Positions 1-6,902 are shown, counted from the first letter of the stretch. The stretch: 28,317 nucleotides of DNA from Dialister sp. UBA7295 (GCA_002471975.1 DKQZ01000099.1:1-28317), one strand, 5' to 3'. Notes: generated by a model from the letters alone, not told the origin. A program made the numbers and translations.

Positions 1-65
1 AGGGAACCATATCCTTCCCGGGCTTCCCGGAATGACCCCCGATTTCCCCGACATCCCCGATTCAA
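1..65. repeat. Short-word repeat tract (CCCGATT/CCCCGA type), cut by the window edge
   Basis: The first 65 bases carry repeated words such as cccgg, ccccgatt and ccccgacat. They closely resemble the tail of the composite intergenic element at 3218-3310. It may be the end of such an element whose hairpin lies outside the window. No coding signal is seen. Confidence 0.45.
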
Positions 66-113
66 AAGCTTCCTGAATTGATGATCTGCCAAGTTCTCCC
101 AAAATAAAACACA

Positions 114-147
114 ATAAAAAAACTGCAGTCTTCACTGCAGTTTTTTT
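114..147 (-). terminator. Intrinsic terminator of rplS
   Basis: A perfect stem (actgcagt / actgcagt, palindromic arms around a 4-base loop) is flanked by A-runs and T-runs on both sides. It lies about 10 bases after the rplS stop. Its symmetry means it could also stop plus-strand transcription. Confidence 0.85.
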
Positions 148-157
148 ATGAAAATCA

Positions 158-499
158 TTATTTTCTTTCTTTAATTCTTGCTGCTTTACCGGACAGGCCG
201 CGGAGATAGAACAGTTTAGCGCGACGAACGATGCCGTGACGCTTTACTTCGATCTTGTCCAGACGCGGGGAATGAACCAGGAATGTTCTTTCAACGCCTA
301 CGCCGTAGGAAATACGACGAACGGTGAAAGTTTCTCTGACGCCTTCGTTTCTTCTTGCGATAACGACGCCTTCGAATACCTGAATACGTTCGGTCTTGCC
401 TTCAACGACCTTTACGTGGACTCTTACGGTGTCCCCCGGGCGGAATTCAGGAATGTCCTTGCGGAGCTGTTCATTTTCCAGTGTTTCGATAATATTCAC
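158..499 (-). CDS. rplS: 50S ribosomal protein L19
   Basis: L19 is a large-subunit protein at the interface with the 30S subunit. The 113-residue product matches the family's usual length (about 115) and has the typical core: FRPGDTVRVHVKV near the start, IQVFEGVVIARR, TFTVRRISYGVGVERTF, and the closing LFYLRGLSGKAARIKE. The frame stays open upstream to 526, but I chose the GTG at 499: it gives the canonical beginning (NIIETLENEQLR) and has an AAGGAGG site 8 bases upstream, which would otherwise lie inside the protein. L19 is often last in an rpsP-rimM-trmD-rplS operon; here no partner is seen upstream and the gene has two promoters of its own plus a terminator, so it appears monocistronic. 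Confidence 0.97.
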   Translation of the reverse strand: MNIIETLENEQLRKDIPEFRPGDTVRVHVKVVEGKTERIQVFEGVVIARRNEGVRETFTVRRISYGVGVERTFLVHSPRLDKIEVKRHGIVRRAKLFYLRGLSGKAARIKERK

Positions 500-572
500 G
501 ATCTTTTCCTCCTTCTCACAAGACATTCATGCCGATCGCTTTTGGCAGAGGACTGTCCAGACTAACAGTACT

Positions 573-665
573 ATTGTATCACCGGACTGCCGGAATGGCA
601 ATCAAAATCAGGATACAAGTTGCTGAATGCTTGACTATTGTATCATATGAGACCAAGCGGGGCAA
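573..665 (-). promoter_or_regulatory. Tandem near-identical sigma-70 promoters for rplS
   Basis: Two promoters are seen on the minus strand. The proximal one is TTGCCA (596-601), a 17-base spacer and TACAAT (573-578). The distal one is TTGCCC (660-665), a 17-base spacer and TACAAT (637-642). Both -10 boxes sit in the same context, TGATACAATAGT, 64 bp apart. This suggests a local duplication, or a doubling of output for a ribosomal protein gene. Confidence 0.75.
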
Positions 666-898
666 GGACTTTTTATAAAAATGTTGAAGAAGTGATCAGT
701 TAGCAGCTGGCAGTCAGCAGAGGACCGTCCGCGCCGGGAAACTGTAGATTGATGGCTAAGCCAATGGGTAACAGGCAAGGCCCGGGAGGCTTTCTTTGGG
801 GAAAACCATCCACCGTGGTTAATGGGTTATTTCCCGTACTTTCTTCTGAAAGGAAACCAACTGTGCGAAAGACTGTACATTGGGGAATAGTTAATACC
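666..898. other. Gene-free intergenic stretch with degenerate repeat words
   Basis: Between the rplS promoters and the first composite element I see no gene. It holds words shared with other intergenic regions of the window: cagttagcagctggcagtcagcag near 696, and a gactgtacattgggg block near 872 that recurs at about 2684 as aactgtacattgggg. Short open frames here have no recognisable product. Confidence 0.6.
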
Positions 899-976
899 GC
901 GCCTGTGCAGAACCCCCATACAAACTCGTGCCGCATGGGCGGCACACCTTCACGGACCACGGAGCACGGGCCACGA
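899..976 (-). repeat. Composite hairpin element, copy A
   Basis: Order on the plus strand: gcgcctgtgcag, a run of C, atacaaa, a hairpin with arms GTGCCGC (928-934) and GCGGCAC (939-945), cacctt, then degenerate words of the type acggaccacgg / agcacggg. On the minus strand the hairpin is followed by a broken T-rich run, terminator-like. It lies downstream of rpoD, beyond the rpoD terminator. Confidence 0.7.
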
Positions 977-1004
977 TCCTCTTACGTCAGGAAATGATAC
1001 GCCC

Positions 1005-1088
1005 CGCCTGCGCAGAGCCCTATAAAAATTCGTGCCGCGAAAGCGGCACACCTCTCCGAAATCCCAAATCTGCAGTCCGAAATCCGTC
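1005..1088 (-). repeat. Composite hairpin element, copy B
   Basis: Second copy directly next to copy A: cgcctgcgcagagccc, tataaaaa, a hairpin with arms GTGCCGC and GCGGCAC around a 4-base loop, acacct, then a tail of aaatcc / cagtccgaaatcc words. The lead and hairpin match copy A, but the tail words differ, so the tail looks separately generated. On the minus strand it reads as a stem followed by ATTTTTA. Confidence 0.72.
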
Positions 1089-1100
1089 ATCACTGAAAGT

Positions 1101-1132
1101 AAAAGAACGCCCTCCTGCAGAGGACGTTCTTT
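1101..1132 (-). terminator. Intrinsic terminator of rpoD
   Basis: Arms aaagaacg...cct and agg...cgttcttt form a 12-bp stem (one G-U wobble on the minus strand), followed on the minus strand by TTTTA. It lies a few bases after the rpoD stop codon. Confidence 0.8.
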
Positions 1133-1136
1133 CTCA

Positions 1137-2354
1137 TCAGAGCCCGGCCATGGGCATTGCCTGTTTCTTAAGTTTTTTCAGCGCTTTTCCTTCGATCTGG
1201 CGGATGCGTTCACGAGTAACCCCGAAGTGCTTGCCTACTTCTTCGAGGGTCCTCGGTGTGCCGTCATCCATGCCGAAGCGGAGAGCCAGGACGCCTTTTT
1301 CCCTTTCGGTCAGGGTATCGAGCATCTTGTAGACCTGCTCTCTTCTCATGGTTGCTGCTGCTTCTTCTTCCGGAGACGCGGTTTTCTGGTCTTCAATGAA
1401 GTCTCCCAGATGGGAGTCTTCTTTTTCGCCAATCGGGGTTTCCAGGGAAATGGGATCCTGGGCCGCCTTCTTGGCTTCCCGGATTTTCTCCACGCTGATC
1501 CCCATCTCTTTGGACAGCTCCTCATTCGATGCTTCCCTGCCATGTTCCTGCAGAAAACGGCGGCCCACACGGTTCATCTTATTGATGGTTTCCACCATGT
1601 GAACCGGTACGCGGATCGTCCGTGCCTGGTCCGCGATGGAGCGGGTAATGGCCTGGCGGATCCACCAGGTTGCATAGGTAGAGAATTTATATCCCTTGGT
1701 GTAATCGAATTTGTCCACTGCCTTCAGGAGTCCGATATTTCCTTCCTGGATCAGGTCAAGGAAGGGCATTCCGCGGCCCGGGTATTTCTTGGCGATGGAA
1801 ACGACAAGGCGGAGATTGGCATTGGCCATTTCTTTCTTTGCCTCTTTTGCCGCATCCTTTTCTTCCTGGGTGGCGCCGCTTTTCTTGCCTTTTTCAATGA
1901 TCTTGGCCAGTTTCATTTCCTGGTCGGCGCTCAAAAGAGGATTTGCCCCGCATTCGCGAAGGTAAAGCCGTACCGGATCGCTGATTCCACCGGCTGCCAC
2001 GCTATAATCGGCATCTTCGGCATTCTGATTTTCATCAGCATTCCAGTTTTTATCTTCTTCGAGGTCGTCGCCTTCTTCCATGAGCAGTTCTTCATCGACC
2101 AGATCATCCTCATCAGGAAGTTCTCCGTTGAAGTCTGCGTCATCAGGCTCTTCATCTGTCATTTCATCTTCATCATAAACAATGTCGATATGATGTTCAT
2201 TCAGAAGATTATAAATCCCATCCAACTGTTTCGGCGTCAATGATTTTTCTTTCACGAAACGGCTGATTTCATTGGTGGAAATATTGCCGTCTTCATTGAC
2301 CCTGTCCTGCAGTTCTTTTAGCCACTCTGCCAGCTGTGCTGCCTTAGCTGCCAA
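1137..2354 (-). CDS. rpoD: Primary (housekeeping) RNA polymerase sigma factor
   Basis: The main sigma-70 factor directs core RNA polymerase to -10/-35 promoters. Seen in order: a region 1.1 segment of about 60 residues, an acidic Asp/Glu-rich linker, region 1.2 (DPVRLYLRECGANPLL), region 2 (ANLRLVVSIAKKY, FLDLIQEGNIGLLKAVDKFD, FSTYATWWIRQAI), region 3, and region 4 with the helix-turn-helix VTRERIRQIEGKALKKL. There is no large non-conserved insert, as in Firmicute SigA. I start it at TTG 2354 (405 aa) because GAGGAGGTG sits 7 bases upstream. The frame is open to an ATG at 2474, but that would put the ribosome site inside the protein and lacks a site of its own. The usual partner dnaG is not adjacent. 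Two features are notable: the TTG start, and Cys in region 1.2 where Ile/Met is common. Confidence 0.97.
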   Translation of the reverse strand: MAAKAAQLAEWLKELQDRVNEDGNISTNEISRFVKEKSLTPKQLDGIYNLLNEHHIDIVYDEDEMTDEEPDDADFNGELPDEDDLVDEELLMEEGDDLEEDKNWNADENQNAEDADYSVAAGGISDPVRLYLRECGANPLLSADQEMKLAKIIEKGKKSGATQEEKDAAKEAKKEMANANLRLVVSIAKKYPGRGMPFLDLIQEGNIGLLKAVDKFDYTKGYKFSTYATWWIRQAITRSIADQARTIRVPVHMVETINKMNRVGRRFLQEHGREASNEELSKEMGISVEKIREAKKAAQDPISLETPIGEKEDSHLGDFIEDQKTASPEEEAAATMRREQVYKMLDTLTEREKGVLALRFGMDDGTPRTLEEVGKHFGVTRERIRQIEGKALKKLKKQAMPMAGL

Positions 2355-2504
2355 ATAGGGACACCTCCTCAGACTTCCAGGCATCTCAGATGCCCAATAC
2401 AATACTTTTCTTCCATACTCCCAGGACGCCCCGTTTTTTATTGTTTCCTGCTCCCGTAGAAGCCATTTGGGCATAGCTGTCCTGTTCTTATAAGTCAGAT
2501 AGTC

Positions 2505-2533
2505 ATGATATCACAGATTATTTCAAATTGCAA
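2505..2533 (-). promoter_or_regulatory. Sigma-70 promoter of rpoD
   Basis: TTGCAA (2528-2533), a 17-base spacer and TATCAT (2505-2510) on the minus strand. The predicted start near 2498 leaves a leader of about 140 nt before the TTG start. The sequence upstream is AT-rich with A/T tracts (2534-2575), like an UP element. Confidence 0.7.
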
Positions 2534-2746
2534 GAGCTTTTTGGAAATATTTTTGAAATATTTTGAAAAACAGTGATCCGTTCACGATTGGCAGATGATC
2601 ATCTATGCAGGGAAACTGTTCCTGGAGGTTAACAGTCAATCGCAGGGCAGCCTTATTTCGAAAGGGAACTATCTTATGAAGAACTGTACATTGGGGTTAA
2701 TGAGTCAATGGCTGATGGCTGAGGGGTGCTGTTTCATCCATGTTTC
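2534..2746. other. Gene-free intergenic stretch upstream of rpoD
   Basis: It starts with an AT-rich tract (ttttgaaatattttgaaaaa type) that may help the rpoD promoter. After that come degenerate words shared with 690-900, including aactgtacattgggg near 2684 and repeated atggctga units near 2709. No gene or clear hairpin is seen. Confidence 0.55.
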
Positions 2747-2815
2747 CCCTGTCCCCATAAAAAATCGTGCCATGAGTGCGACACTTTCACGGACCACGGA
2801 TCACGGGCTGCGAAA
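2747..2815 (-). repeat. Composite hairpin element, degraded copy C
   Basis: Lead cctgtccccataaaaaa, then tcgtgcc...gcgaca, then ctttcacggaccacgg / atcacggg words as in copy A. The stem arms have decayed here (GTGCC against TGCGAC). It lies just past the tRNA terminator on the minus strand, orientated like copies A and B. Confidence 0.6.
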
Positions 2816-2865
2816 GGGACAAGTGCCTGAAATCATCTTGCCCCGAAATGGAGCAGTGCAAAGTA

Positions 2866-2893
2866 AAAAGGCATTCCTTTCGGAATGCCTTTT

Positions 2894-2894
<1 letters not shown>
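2866..2894 (-). terminator. Intrinsic terminator of the tRNA operon
   Basis: Arms aaaaggcattcc and ggaatgcctttt around a short loop, with A- and T-runs on both sides, directly after the encoded CCA of tRNA-Arg. Confidence 0.85.
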
Positions 2895-2970
<76 letters not shown>

Positions 2971-2976
2971 ATAGTT

Positions 2977-3052
2977 TGGTCGGGGCAGCCGGACTCGAAC
3001 TGGCGACCCCCTGCTCCCAAAGCAGGTGCGCTACCAACTGCGCTATGCCCCG
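2977..3052 (-). tRNA. tRNA-Pro (anticodon TGG)
   Basis: On the minus strand: acceptor CGGGGCA / TGCCCCG with discriminator A and an encoded CCA; D-arm AGCGCAGTTGGTAGCGC; anticodon stem CCTGC / GCAGG with loop TTTGGGA, giving TGG (codon CCA); T-arm with GTTCGAGTCC. Only 6 nt separate it from tRNA-Arg, so the two share one transcript. Confidence 0.95.
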
Positions 3053-3064
3053 TGATACTTAGAT

Positions 3065-3093
3065 ATTTTATTACAATTTATCCCTTTCGTCAA
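3065..3093 (-). promoter_or_regulatory. Promoter of the tRNA-Pro/tRNA-Arg operon
   Basis: TTGACG (3088-3093), a 17-base spacer and TAAAAT (3065-3070) on the minus strand, predicting a start only a few bases before tRNA-Pro. This is one of the strongest promoters in the window by consensus match. Confidence 0.82.
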
Positions 3094-3217
3094 GGAGCAT
3101 TTTAGGGAATTTTTGAGGCTGTATTTCCATTTATTCCGTTGACTGTACTGAAAAGTTATCAGTTCGCAGAATCTCATCCGTGCCGTAGAACTGTCTATGA
3201 AGGTAAATGATTCGTGC

Positions 3218-3310
3218 CCCGCTTGTGCAGAGTCCCCATATAAACTTGCGGCCATCAGGCCGCCTCCTTCCCGATCACCCCGACAACCCCGATTCTCCCG
3301 ATATTCCCAA
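3218..3310 (-). repeat. Composite hairpin element, copy D
   Basis: Lead gccccgcttgtgcagag, ccccatataaa, hairpin arms GCGGCC and GGCCGC around atca, ctcctt, then a tail of ccccgac / ccccgatt / ctcccgat words. It lies downstream of the RuvX-like gene, which has no other obvious terminator. On the minus strand it reads as a stem followed by a weak T-rich run, so it may supply the stop. The rest of 3094-3356 shows no gene. Confidence 0.65.
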
Positions 3311-3356
3311 GTAAAAAGTTAATCATTATATAGTTTTCTTTCCTAAAAATAGTTCC

Positions 3357-3791
3357 TCACACCTTCTTATGCCCCACGTCTTCCGCTTTGACTTTCCCCA
3401 GATAGATGCAGCCGATGATCCAGGCCACATAATCATCTATGGGGACGGGCACGGTGCGCATGCCTTTCGGGATGAGTCTGGCCAATCCCCTGGCGGGATG
3501 GTCTTTCCAGTATTGCTGCTCCCCCATCTCGGTGGTGTATTTTTCATTCACCAGAATGACGGGAATGTCCATATCCAGTTTCTTCAGAAGGGTTTCTGCC
3601 CGGTTTTTCATGATTTCATGGCGGGTGCCGTTACCCATGATGAAAGCCCGGGGGTTGTATTTCTTTAAAAGCGGGCTGATTTCTTCTTCAAACTGGGGAG
3701 TGGGAACCACTTTCTTCCATACCGGGGTTCCATCTTCTTCCACCAGGGATACGCCGGTTTTATCCTTGCCGGGGTCTGCGGCGATAATCAT
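3357..3791 (-). CDS. RuvX/YqgF-like RNase H-fold protein
   Basis: The 144-residue protein has the layout of the YqgF/RuvX family (pre-16S rRNA nuclease or resolvase-like RNase H fold). D6 lies in the opening strand motif AADPGKDKTGVSLV, E83 in VNEKYTT (family form DERxTT), and D119/D120 in PIDDYVAW near the C-terminus, so the acidic metal-binding set looks intact. The substrate is unknown; it need not be the housekeeping YqgF, which normally sits with alaS-linked genes. Its ATG overlaps the stop of the DUF3084-like gene by 4 nt (ATGA) and has AAAGGAAG upstream, so the two are translationally coupled. Family placement is fairly sure; function is inference. Confidence 0.8.
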   Translation of the reverse strand: MIIAADPGKDKTGVSLVEEDGTPVWKKVVPTPQFEEEISPLLKKYNPRAFIMGNGTRHEIMKNRAETLLKKLDMDIPVILVNEKYTTEMGEQQYWKDHPARGLARLIPKGMRTVPVPIDDYVAWIIGCIYLGKVKAEDVGHKKV

Positions 3792-4987
3792 GGTTTGTCT
3801 TCCTTTCTATCCACCCGGACGTCAATGACCAGCGGTCCCTGGGAATATACGTCCCTCACCGCGGTCACCGTCAGGGTGCACCGCCCGCCGTATTCTTTGA
3901 CTTTCTGGATGACTCCCATCAGTTCCTGCCCTTCCAGGACTCCCACATTGCCGGTAATCGGATCCGGAAGCACCCCTTTGGACTGGGCATAATGGTTCAG
4001 GTCTTTCAGGAAGCGGAGTACCTGGAGTTCGTAGTTCTTTATGTTCCGATAATTGTCCAGATTGCCTTTATAAATGGTTTCTCCTTTGCTGAAGATGAGT
4101 CTGCTGTCATGGATATCAAAGTCAATGACAAGCCGTTCCCCGCGGATGAGATTCTGGGCTGCCACGACGCGGACCAGTTTCTTGTTTTTGGCTTCCATCA
4201 CCTGATTTACCGCATCATCGAAATCGGCCTGACTGATGCGGATGAGATTTACGTTTTCATCAGAAATATTCATCTGCTGCTTCAGCATGGTATTGATATC
4301 ATTGAGCACACTGTCGAGCACCTGTACGGACTGCTCCCGGGTCATGTGTTCATCCACGGTGACGGAAGTGATGAGCTGACCTGCCTGCAGCATGACCTGT
4401 CCCTCTCGGAGGGCATAGATATTCTTGATCAGGGCCTGTTTTTCATCGTTCAGGTTGGAAATATTCTGATTCAGTTCCTTTTTCGTCTGTTCCAGGGCTT
4501 CAATTTCTTCAGCCGACTTCTCTACTCCTGCCTGAGCTTCGTCATAGGCCTGCTGGACGGAGGCAAGTTCGCTTTCCATGTAGAGTCTCTGGCTCTCTAC
4601 CCGGTCAAGCTCTTTCGACGTTTCCTCGGACTTTTTCGTCACGTCCTCGTATTCCTTATTCCTGGCTTCCAGCTGCATCTTCCCTTGTTCCAGTTCCCGG
4701 TTCTTCACCCTGATTTCCTGGTTCAGACTGTCCATTTCCGCCTGCAGCTGAGACAAGCCGAAAAGAGCGACCCGCACATTTTCATTGACTACGGCCAGGA
4801 CGGCAATGGTAGTAAAGGAAATCAGGACACCGGAAATGATGGTGACGATGACAGACGTATATTTCGGGCGCAGTCCAAAAAGAGTCAGCCTTTTCTTGCC
4901 GACTTTCGAACCGATCCGGTCTCCCAGGAATGCGATAGCCCCGCCCATGATGATGAGGACGAGGAACATGACTGCACCGATAAACAT
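3788..4987 (-). CDS. DUF3084-like membrane-anchored coiled-coil protein
   Basis: The 399-residue protein begins with two membrane segments (about residues 3-21 and 46-68). The loop between them is basic (DRIGSKVGKKRLTLFGLRPK). A long coiled coil follows (about 75-200, rich in Glu/Lys/Gln heptads), then a mixed C-terminal domain of about 200 residues (with LVIDFDIHDSRLIFSKGE and TLTVTAVRDVYSQGPLVIDV). This order matches the DUF3084 family known from cyanobacteria and some Firmicutes; I know of no established function. By the positive-inside rule the basic loop is cytoplasmic, which puts the coiled coil outside the inner membrane. AAGGGAG precedes the ATG. It is first in an operon with the RuvX-like nuclease. 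Confidence 0.78.
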   Translation of the reverse strand: MFIGAVMFLVLIIMGGAIAFLGDRIGSKVGKKRLTLFGLRPKYTSVIVTIISGVLISFTTIAVLAVVNENVRVALFGLSQLQAEMDSLNQEIRVKNRELEQGKMQLEARNKEYEDVTKKSEETSKELDRVESQRLYMESELASVQQAYDEAQAGVEKSAEEIEALEQTKKELNQNISNLNDEKQALIKNIYALREGQVMLQAGQLITSVTVDEHMTREQSVQVLDSVLNDINTMLKQQMNISDENVNLIRISQADFDDAVNQVMEAKNKKLVRVVAAQNLIRGERLVIDFDIHDSRLIFSKGETIYKGNLDNYRNIKNYELQVLRFLKDLNHYAQSKGVLPDPITGNVGVLEGQELMGVIQKVKEYGGRCTLTVTAVRDVYSQGPLVIDVRVDRKEDKP

Positions 4988-5025
4988 GGAAGCGCTCCCT
5001 TCTTTTTAAAATTCATATTTATTTA

Positions 5026-5031
5026 ATTATA
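5026..5031 (-). promoter_or_regulatory. -10 box upstream of the DUF3084/RuvX-like operon
   Basis: A perfect TATAAT on the minus strand 39 bases before the ATG. No good -35 is found at 16-18 bases, so this is only a probable promoter. Confidence 0.45.
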
Positions 5032-5202
5032 CCCTTTTTGGCGGGTAATGGGTAGGCACGGTTTTCACTCTTTCCGTATCGGTGGACGGAGAGCCTGATC
5101 CCGGTCTGAAAAACGTGAAATCACCTTGTTCTCTTAAGGATAAATAAATTTAATTGATTTCTAATGATACAAAACCGCTTTTTTCCTACTATATGTATAG
5201 GA

Positions 5203-5306
5203 AGCAAAAAAGAGCGAGGCCTCGGGATGAGGTCCATCAGAATCCGCCAGGCGCCCTGAAATTTAAGGTGGATCCGGACTTACGCCCACGTGCTCTTTGA
5301 ACTTTC
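5203..5306 (-). ncRNA. Candidate structured RNA (class not recognised)
   Basis: Nested complementary arms form a rod: AAAGAGC (5209-5215) with GCTCTTT (5292-5298), GTCC (5232-5235) with GGAC (5276-5279), and ATCCGCC (5242-5248) with GGTGGAT (5267-5273). On the minus strand the outer stem is followed directly by TTTTTT, like a terminated small RNA. A possible promoter (TTTGCT, 17 bases, TATGAC) would start it near 5306. I do not recognise the consensus of SRP RNA, tmRNA, RNase P or a known riboswitch. A 6S-like shape or a leader of the DUF3084 operon are alternatives. The plus strand cannot be excluded. Confidence 0.4.
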
Positions 5307-5346
5307 TATCCTCGAGGATGTCATACTTCCAAAGTAGTTAAAAGCA

Positions 5347-5500
5347 AACAAGTCCCCCCTCAAAAGGAAACAGGAAAACGAACGACCGGCCGCTCCGGCA
5401 GCATGCTGTTCCTCACGAAGCACTGCGCTCCCGATAATCAGTCATGAACCGGAATTCCGGGATCCCGGATGTTCTCCATTCCAATGCGGGAGGACTTGTT
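5347..5500. ncRNA. Second candidate structured RNA with a long-range closing stem
   Basis: AACAAGTCC (5347-5355) pairs perfectly with GGACTTGTT (5492-5500). Three more pairs follow after one mismatch, closing a segment of about 155 bases that contains further GC-rich palindromes (ccggaattccgg, gggatccc, agcatgct). Ten bases later comes a strong hairpin with a T-run (5510-5547), which would end a plus-strand transcript of about 200 nt. That size, closing stem and terminator resemble 6S RNA in outline, but I see no diagnostic sequence. Strand and identity are open. Confidence 0.35.
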
Positions 5501-5509
5501 CTGGTGTCC

Positions 5510-5547
5510 AAAAAGCCGTCTGTCACATTTGTGGCAGGCGGCTTTTT
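5510..5547 (+). terminator. Strong hairpin with T-run, possibly bidirectional
   Basis: Arms AAAAAGCCG-CTG-CAC and GTG-CAG-CGGCTTTTT with two small mismatches. It is not next to the stop codon of any gene on the plus strand, which is one reason to suspect a plus-strand RNA before it. Confidence 0.65.
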
Positions 5548-5564
5548 GGCTTTAGTGATCAGTG

Positions 5565-5620
5565 AGCAGTTCCCAGTTATCAGTAAAGGCGGCCCGCGCC
5601 AAAATTGGAAGCGGGCCTGT
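5565..5620. repeat. TTATCAG words and GGCCCGC hairpin
   Basis: gatcagtgagcagttccc and agttatcagt words are followed by a hairpin with arms GGCCCGC (5591-5597) and GCGGGCC (5611-5617). This pairs the two dispersed word families of the window. The same GGCCCGC stem recurs in the element at 22941-23014. No gene is seen between 4988 and 5786. Confidence 0.5.
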
Positions 5621-5723
5621 TTCTATATATGGCTGTATGCACTTGAATAGCCATGATATGAACTTTCAACATGCGGTTTTCCTGAAGGCCATTTTCCATC
5701 CGGAATACAGATCTCCTGCAAGC

Positions 5724-5753
5724 AAAAATGAGCCCTTTCTTTCGAAAGGACTC
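5724..5753 (-). terminator. Intrinsic terminator of the lpt operon
   Basis: On the minus strand GAGTCCTTTC, loop GAAA, GAAAGGGCTC, then ATTTTTG. It lies about 35 bases beyond the lptF stop codon and closes the long LPS gene run. Confidence 0.82.
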
Positions 5754-5786
5754 ACTAATGACTGACAGCCAGTGGCTGAAATCCGG

Positions 5787-6872
5787 CTATCTGTCTACCC
5801 GGCGGATAAGCCAGCAGCCACAGATGAGGGCAATGAAGTTCGGCAGCCATACGGCCGGAATGGCCGGAAGGGCATGACCTTTTCCCAAAGCTTCCAGGAA
5901 GGTCATGACGGCATAGTAAACGAAGATGATGACTACGGAAATACCGAAACCGATGGAAGAGGAGGAACGCTGTTTCTGCACGCCCAGCGGCGCCCCGGCG
6001 ATGGCAAAGACGAAGGATGCCATGGGGAGGGAGAAGCGGCGATGAATTTCCATGATGAGCGGGGTCGTATCCGCATGAGCGGCCTGGTAGGCTTTCTTGG
6101 CCAGCAGCAGTTCGCGAATGGTCATTTCATCATAATTTTTCTTTTCCTTCGGGATTTCATCGGGAGACTGGGCATAGGGGATTTCCTGATGGTCGAAGTG
6201 CATCATGCGATCCACACCGTCACCGGTCAGATCATAGATGACGCCGTCTTCCATGATCCATACGCCGTTACGCCATACGGCTTTCGGCGCATTTTCCACG
6301 CGGATGACTTCTTCATTCTGGAATTCCTGGACCGTAATGTTTTCCAGCTGTTTTGTCTTCGGGTTGTATCTTCTCGCGTAGAGAAGATGGGTGATTTTCC
6401 CGTTCTGGACGTCTCTCACCACGACATGATCGGTAATCCCGGGGTTCAGATTCCGTTTGACTTCCACGTTAACTACATAATCGTATTCACGGTTTGTCCA
6501 GGGCACTACATATTCATTGAAGGCCACGGCACAAAGGCTGACGATGAGGGACACAATGAATACCGGCAGAGCCAGGCGGAGAAAGCTTTGTCCGGAGGAA
6601 CGCATCACGATGAGTTCACTGGCCCCGGAAAGTTTGGCGAAACACATAAGTGACCCCAGGAGGACAGCCATGGGGAATGTGTAGACCACGATTCGCGGAA
6701 GGGCAAGAATGAATATTTTCAGGGCAGCCGTGGAGGAGGCGCCGTACTTCGTCACGTAACCTGCTATTTTCAGCAGGGTATCGGCCCCCAGGAAGATCGC
6801 CGTAAAGGCAGCGACGCCGAAAAGGAAAGGAGCAAGAAATTCATTCAGTATGTATTTATCAAGCAGACGCAT
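5787..6872 (-). CDS. lptF: LptF/LptG-family LPS export permease
   Basis: This is the inner-membrane permease of the LPS transporter; with LptB it extracts LPS from the membrane and passes it to LptC. The 361-residue protein has the YjgP/YjgQ plan: an opening MRLLDKYILNEFLAPF typical of the family, three N-terminal membrane helices (about residues 14-120), a periplasmic beta domain in the middle, and three C-terminal helices. I use ATG 6872, which has AAAGGAGGGG 6 bases upstream; a TTG at 6899 would place that site inside the protein. It is the last gene of the lpt run, 30 nt after lptB. Only one such permease is present, while the E. coli complex uses an LptF/LptG pair; a second copy elsewhere or a homodimer are both possible. 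It could equally be named lptG. Confidence 0.9.
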   Translation of the reverse strand: MRLLDKYILNEFLAPFLFGVAAFTAIFLGADTLLKIAGYVTKYGASSTAALKIFILALPRIVVYTFPMAVLLGSLMCFAKLSGASELIVMRSSGQSFLRLALPVFIVSLIVSLCAVAFNEYVVPWTNREYDYVVNVEVKRNLNPGITDHVVVRDVQNGKITHLLYARRYNPKTKQLENITVQEFQNEEVIRVENAPKAVWRNGVWIMEDGVIYDLTGDGVDRMMHFDHQEIPYAQSPDEIPKEKKNYDEMTIRELLLAKKAYQAAHADTTPLIMEIHRRFSLPMASFVFAIAGAPLGVQKQRSSSSIGFGISVVIIFVYYAVMTFLEALGKGHALPAIPAVWLPNFIALICGCWLIRRVDR

Positions 6873-6902
6873 GGAATTCCCCTCCTTTATATGGTTCAAT
6901 CA

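Noticed and set aside
1032..2243. A 403-codon plus-strand open frame opposite rpoD
   Set aside because: It is antisense to a certain gene, rich in Phe/His/Leu as expected from the reverse of acidic codons, and has no recognisable domain.
3992..5026. A 344-codon plus-strand frame opposite the DUF3084-like gene, and similar long frames opposite lptF, lpxL, kdsA and msbA
   Set aside because: All mirror real genes with good start sites, overlaps and motifs; none has its own ribosome site or family motif.
5200..5550. tmRNA, RNase P RNA, SRP RNA or a common riboswitch (TPP, FMN, cobalamin, lysine, T-box)
   Set aside because: I looked for their conserved cores (such as GGAAGGAAGCAGC, GAGGAAAGTCC, the tRNA-like end, AGGGTGGTACC) on both strands and found none.
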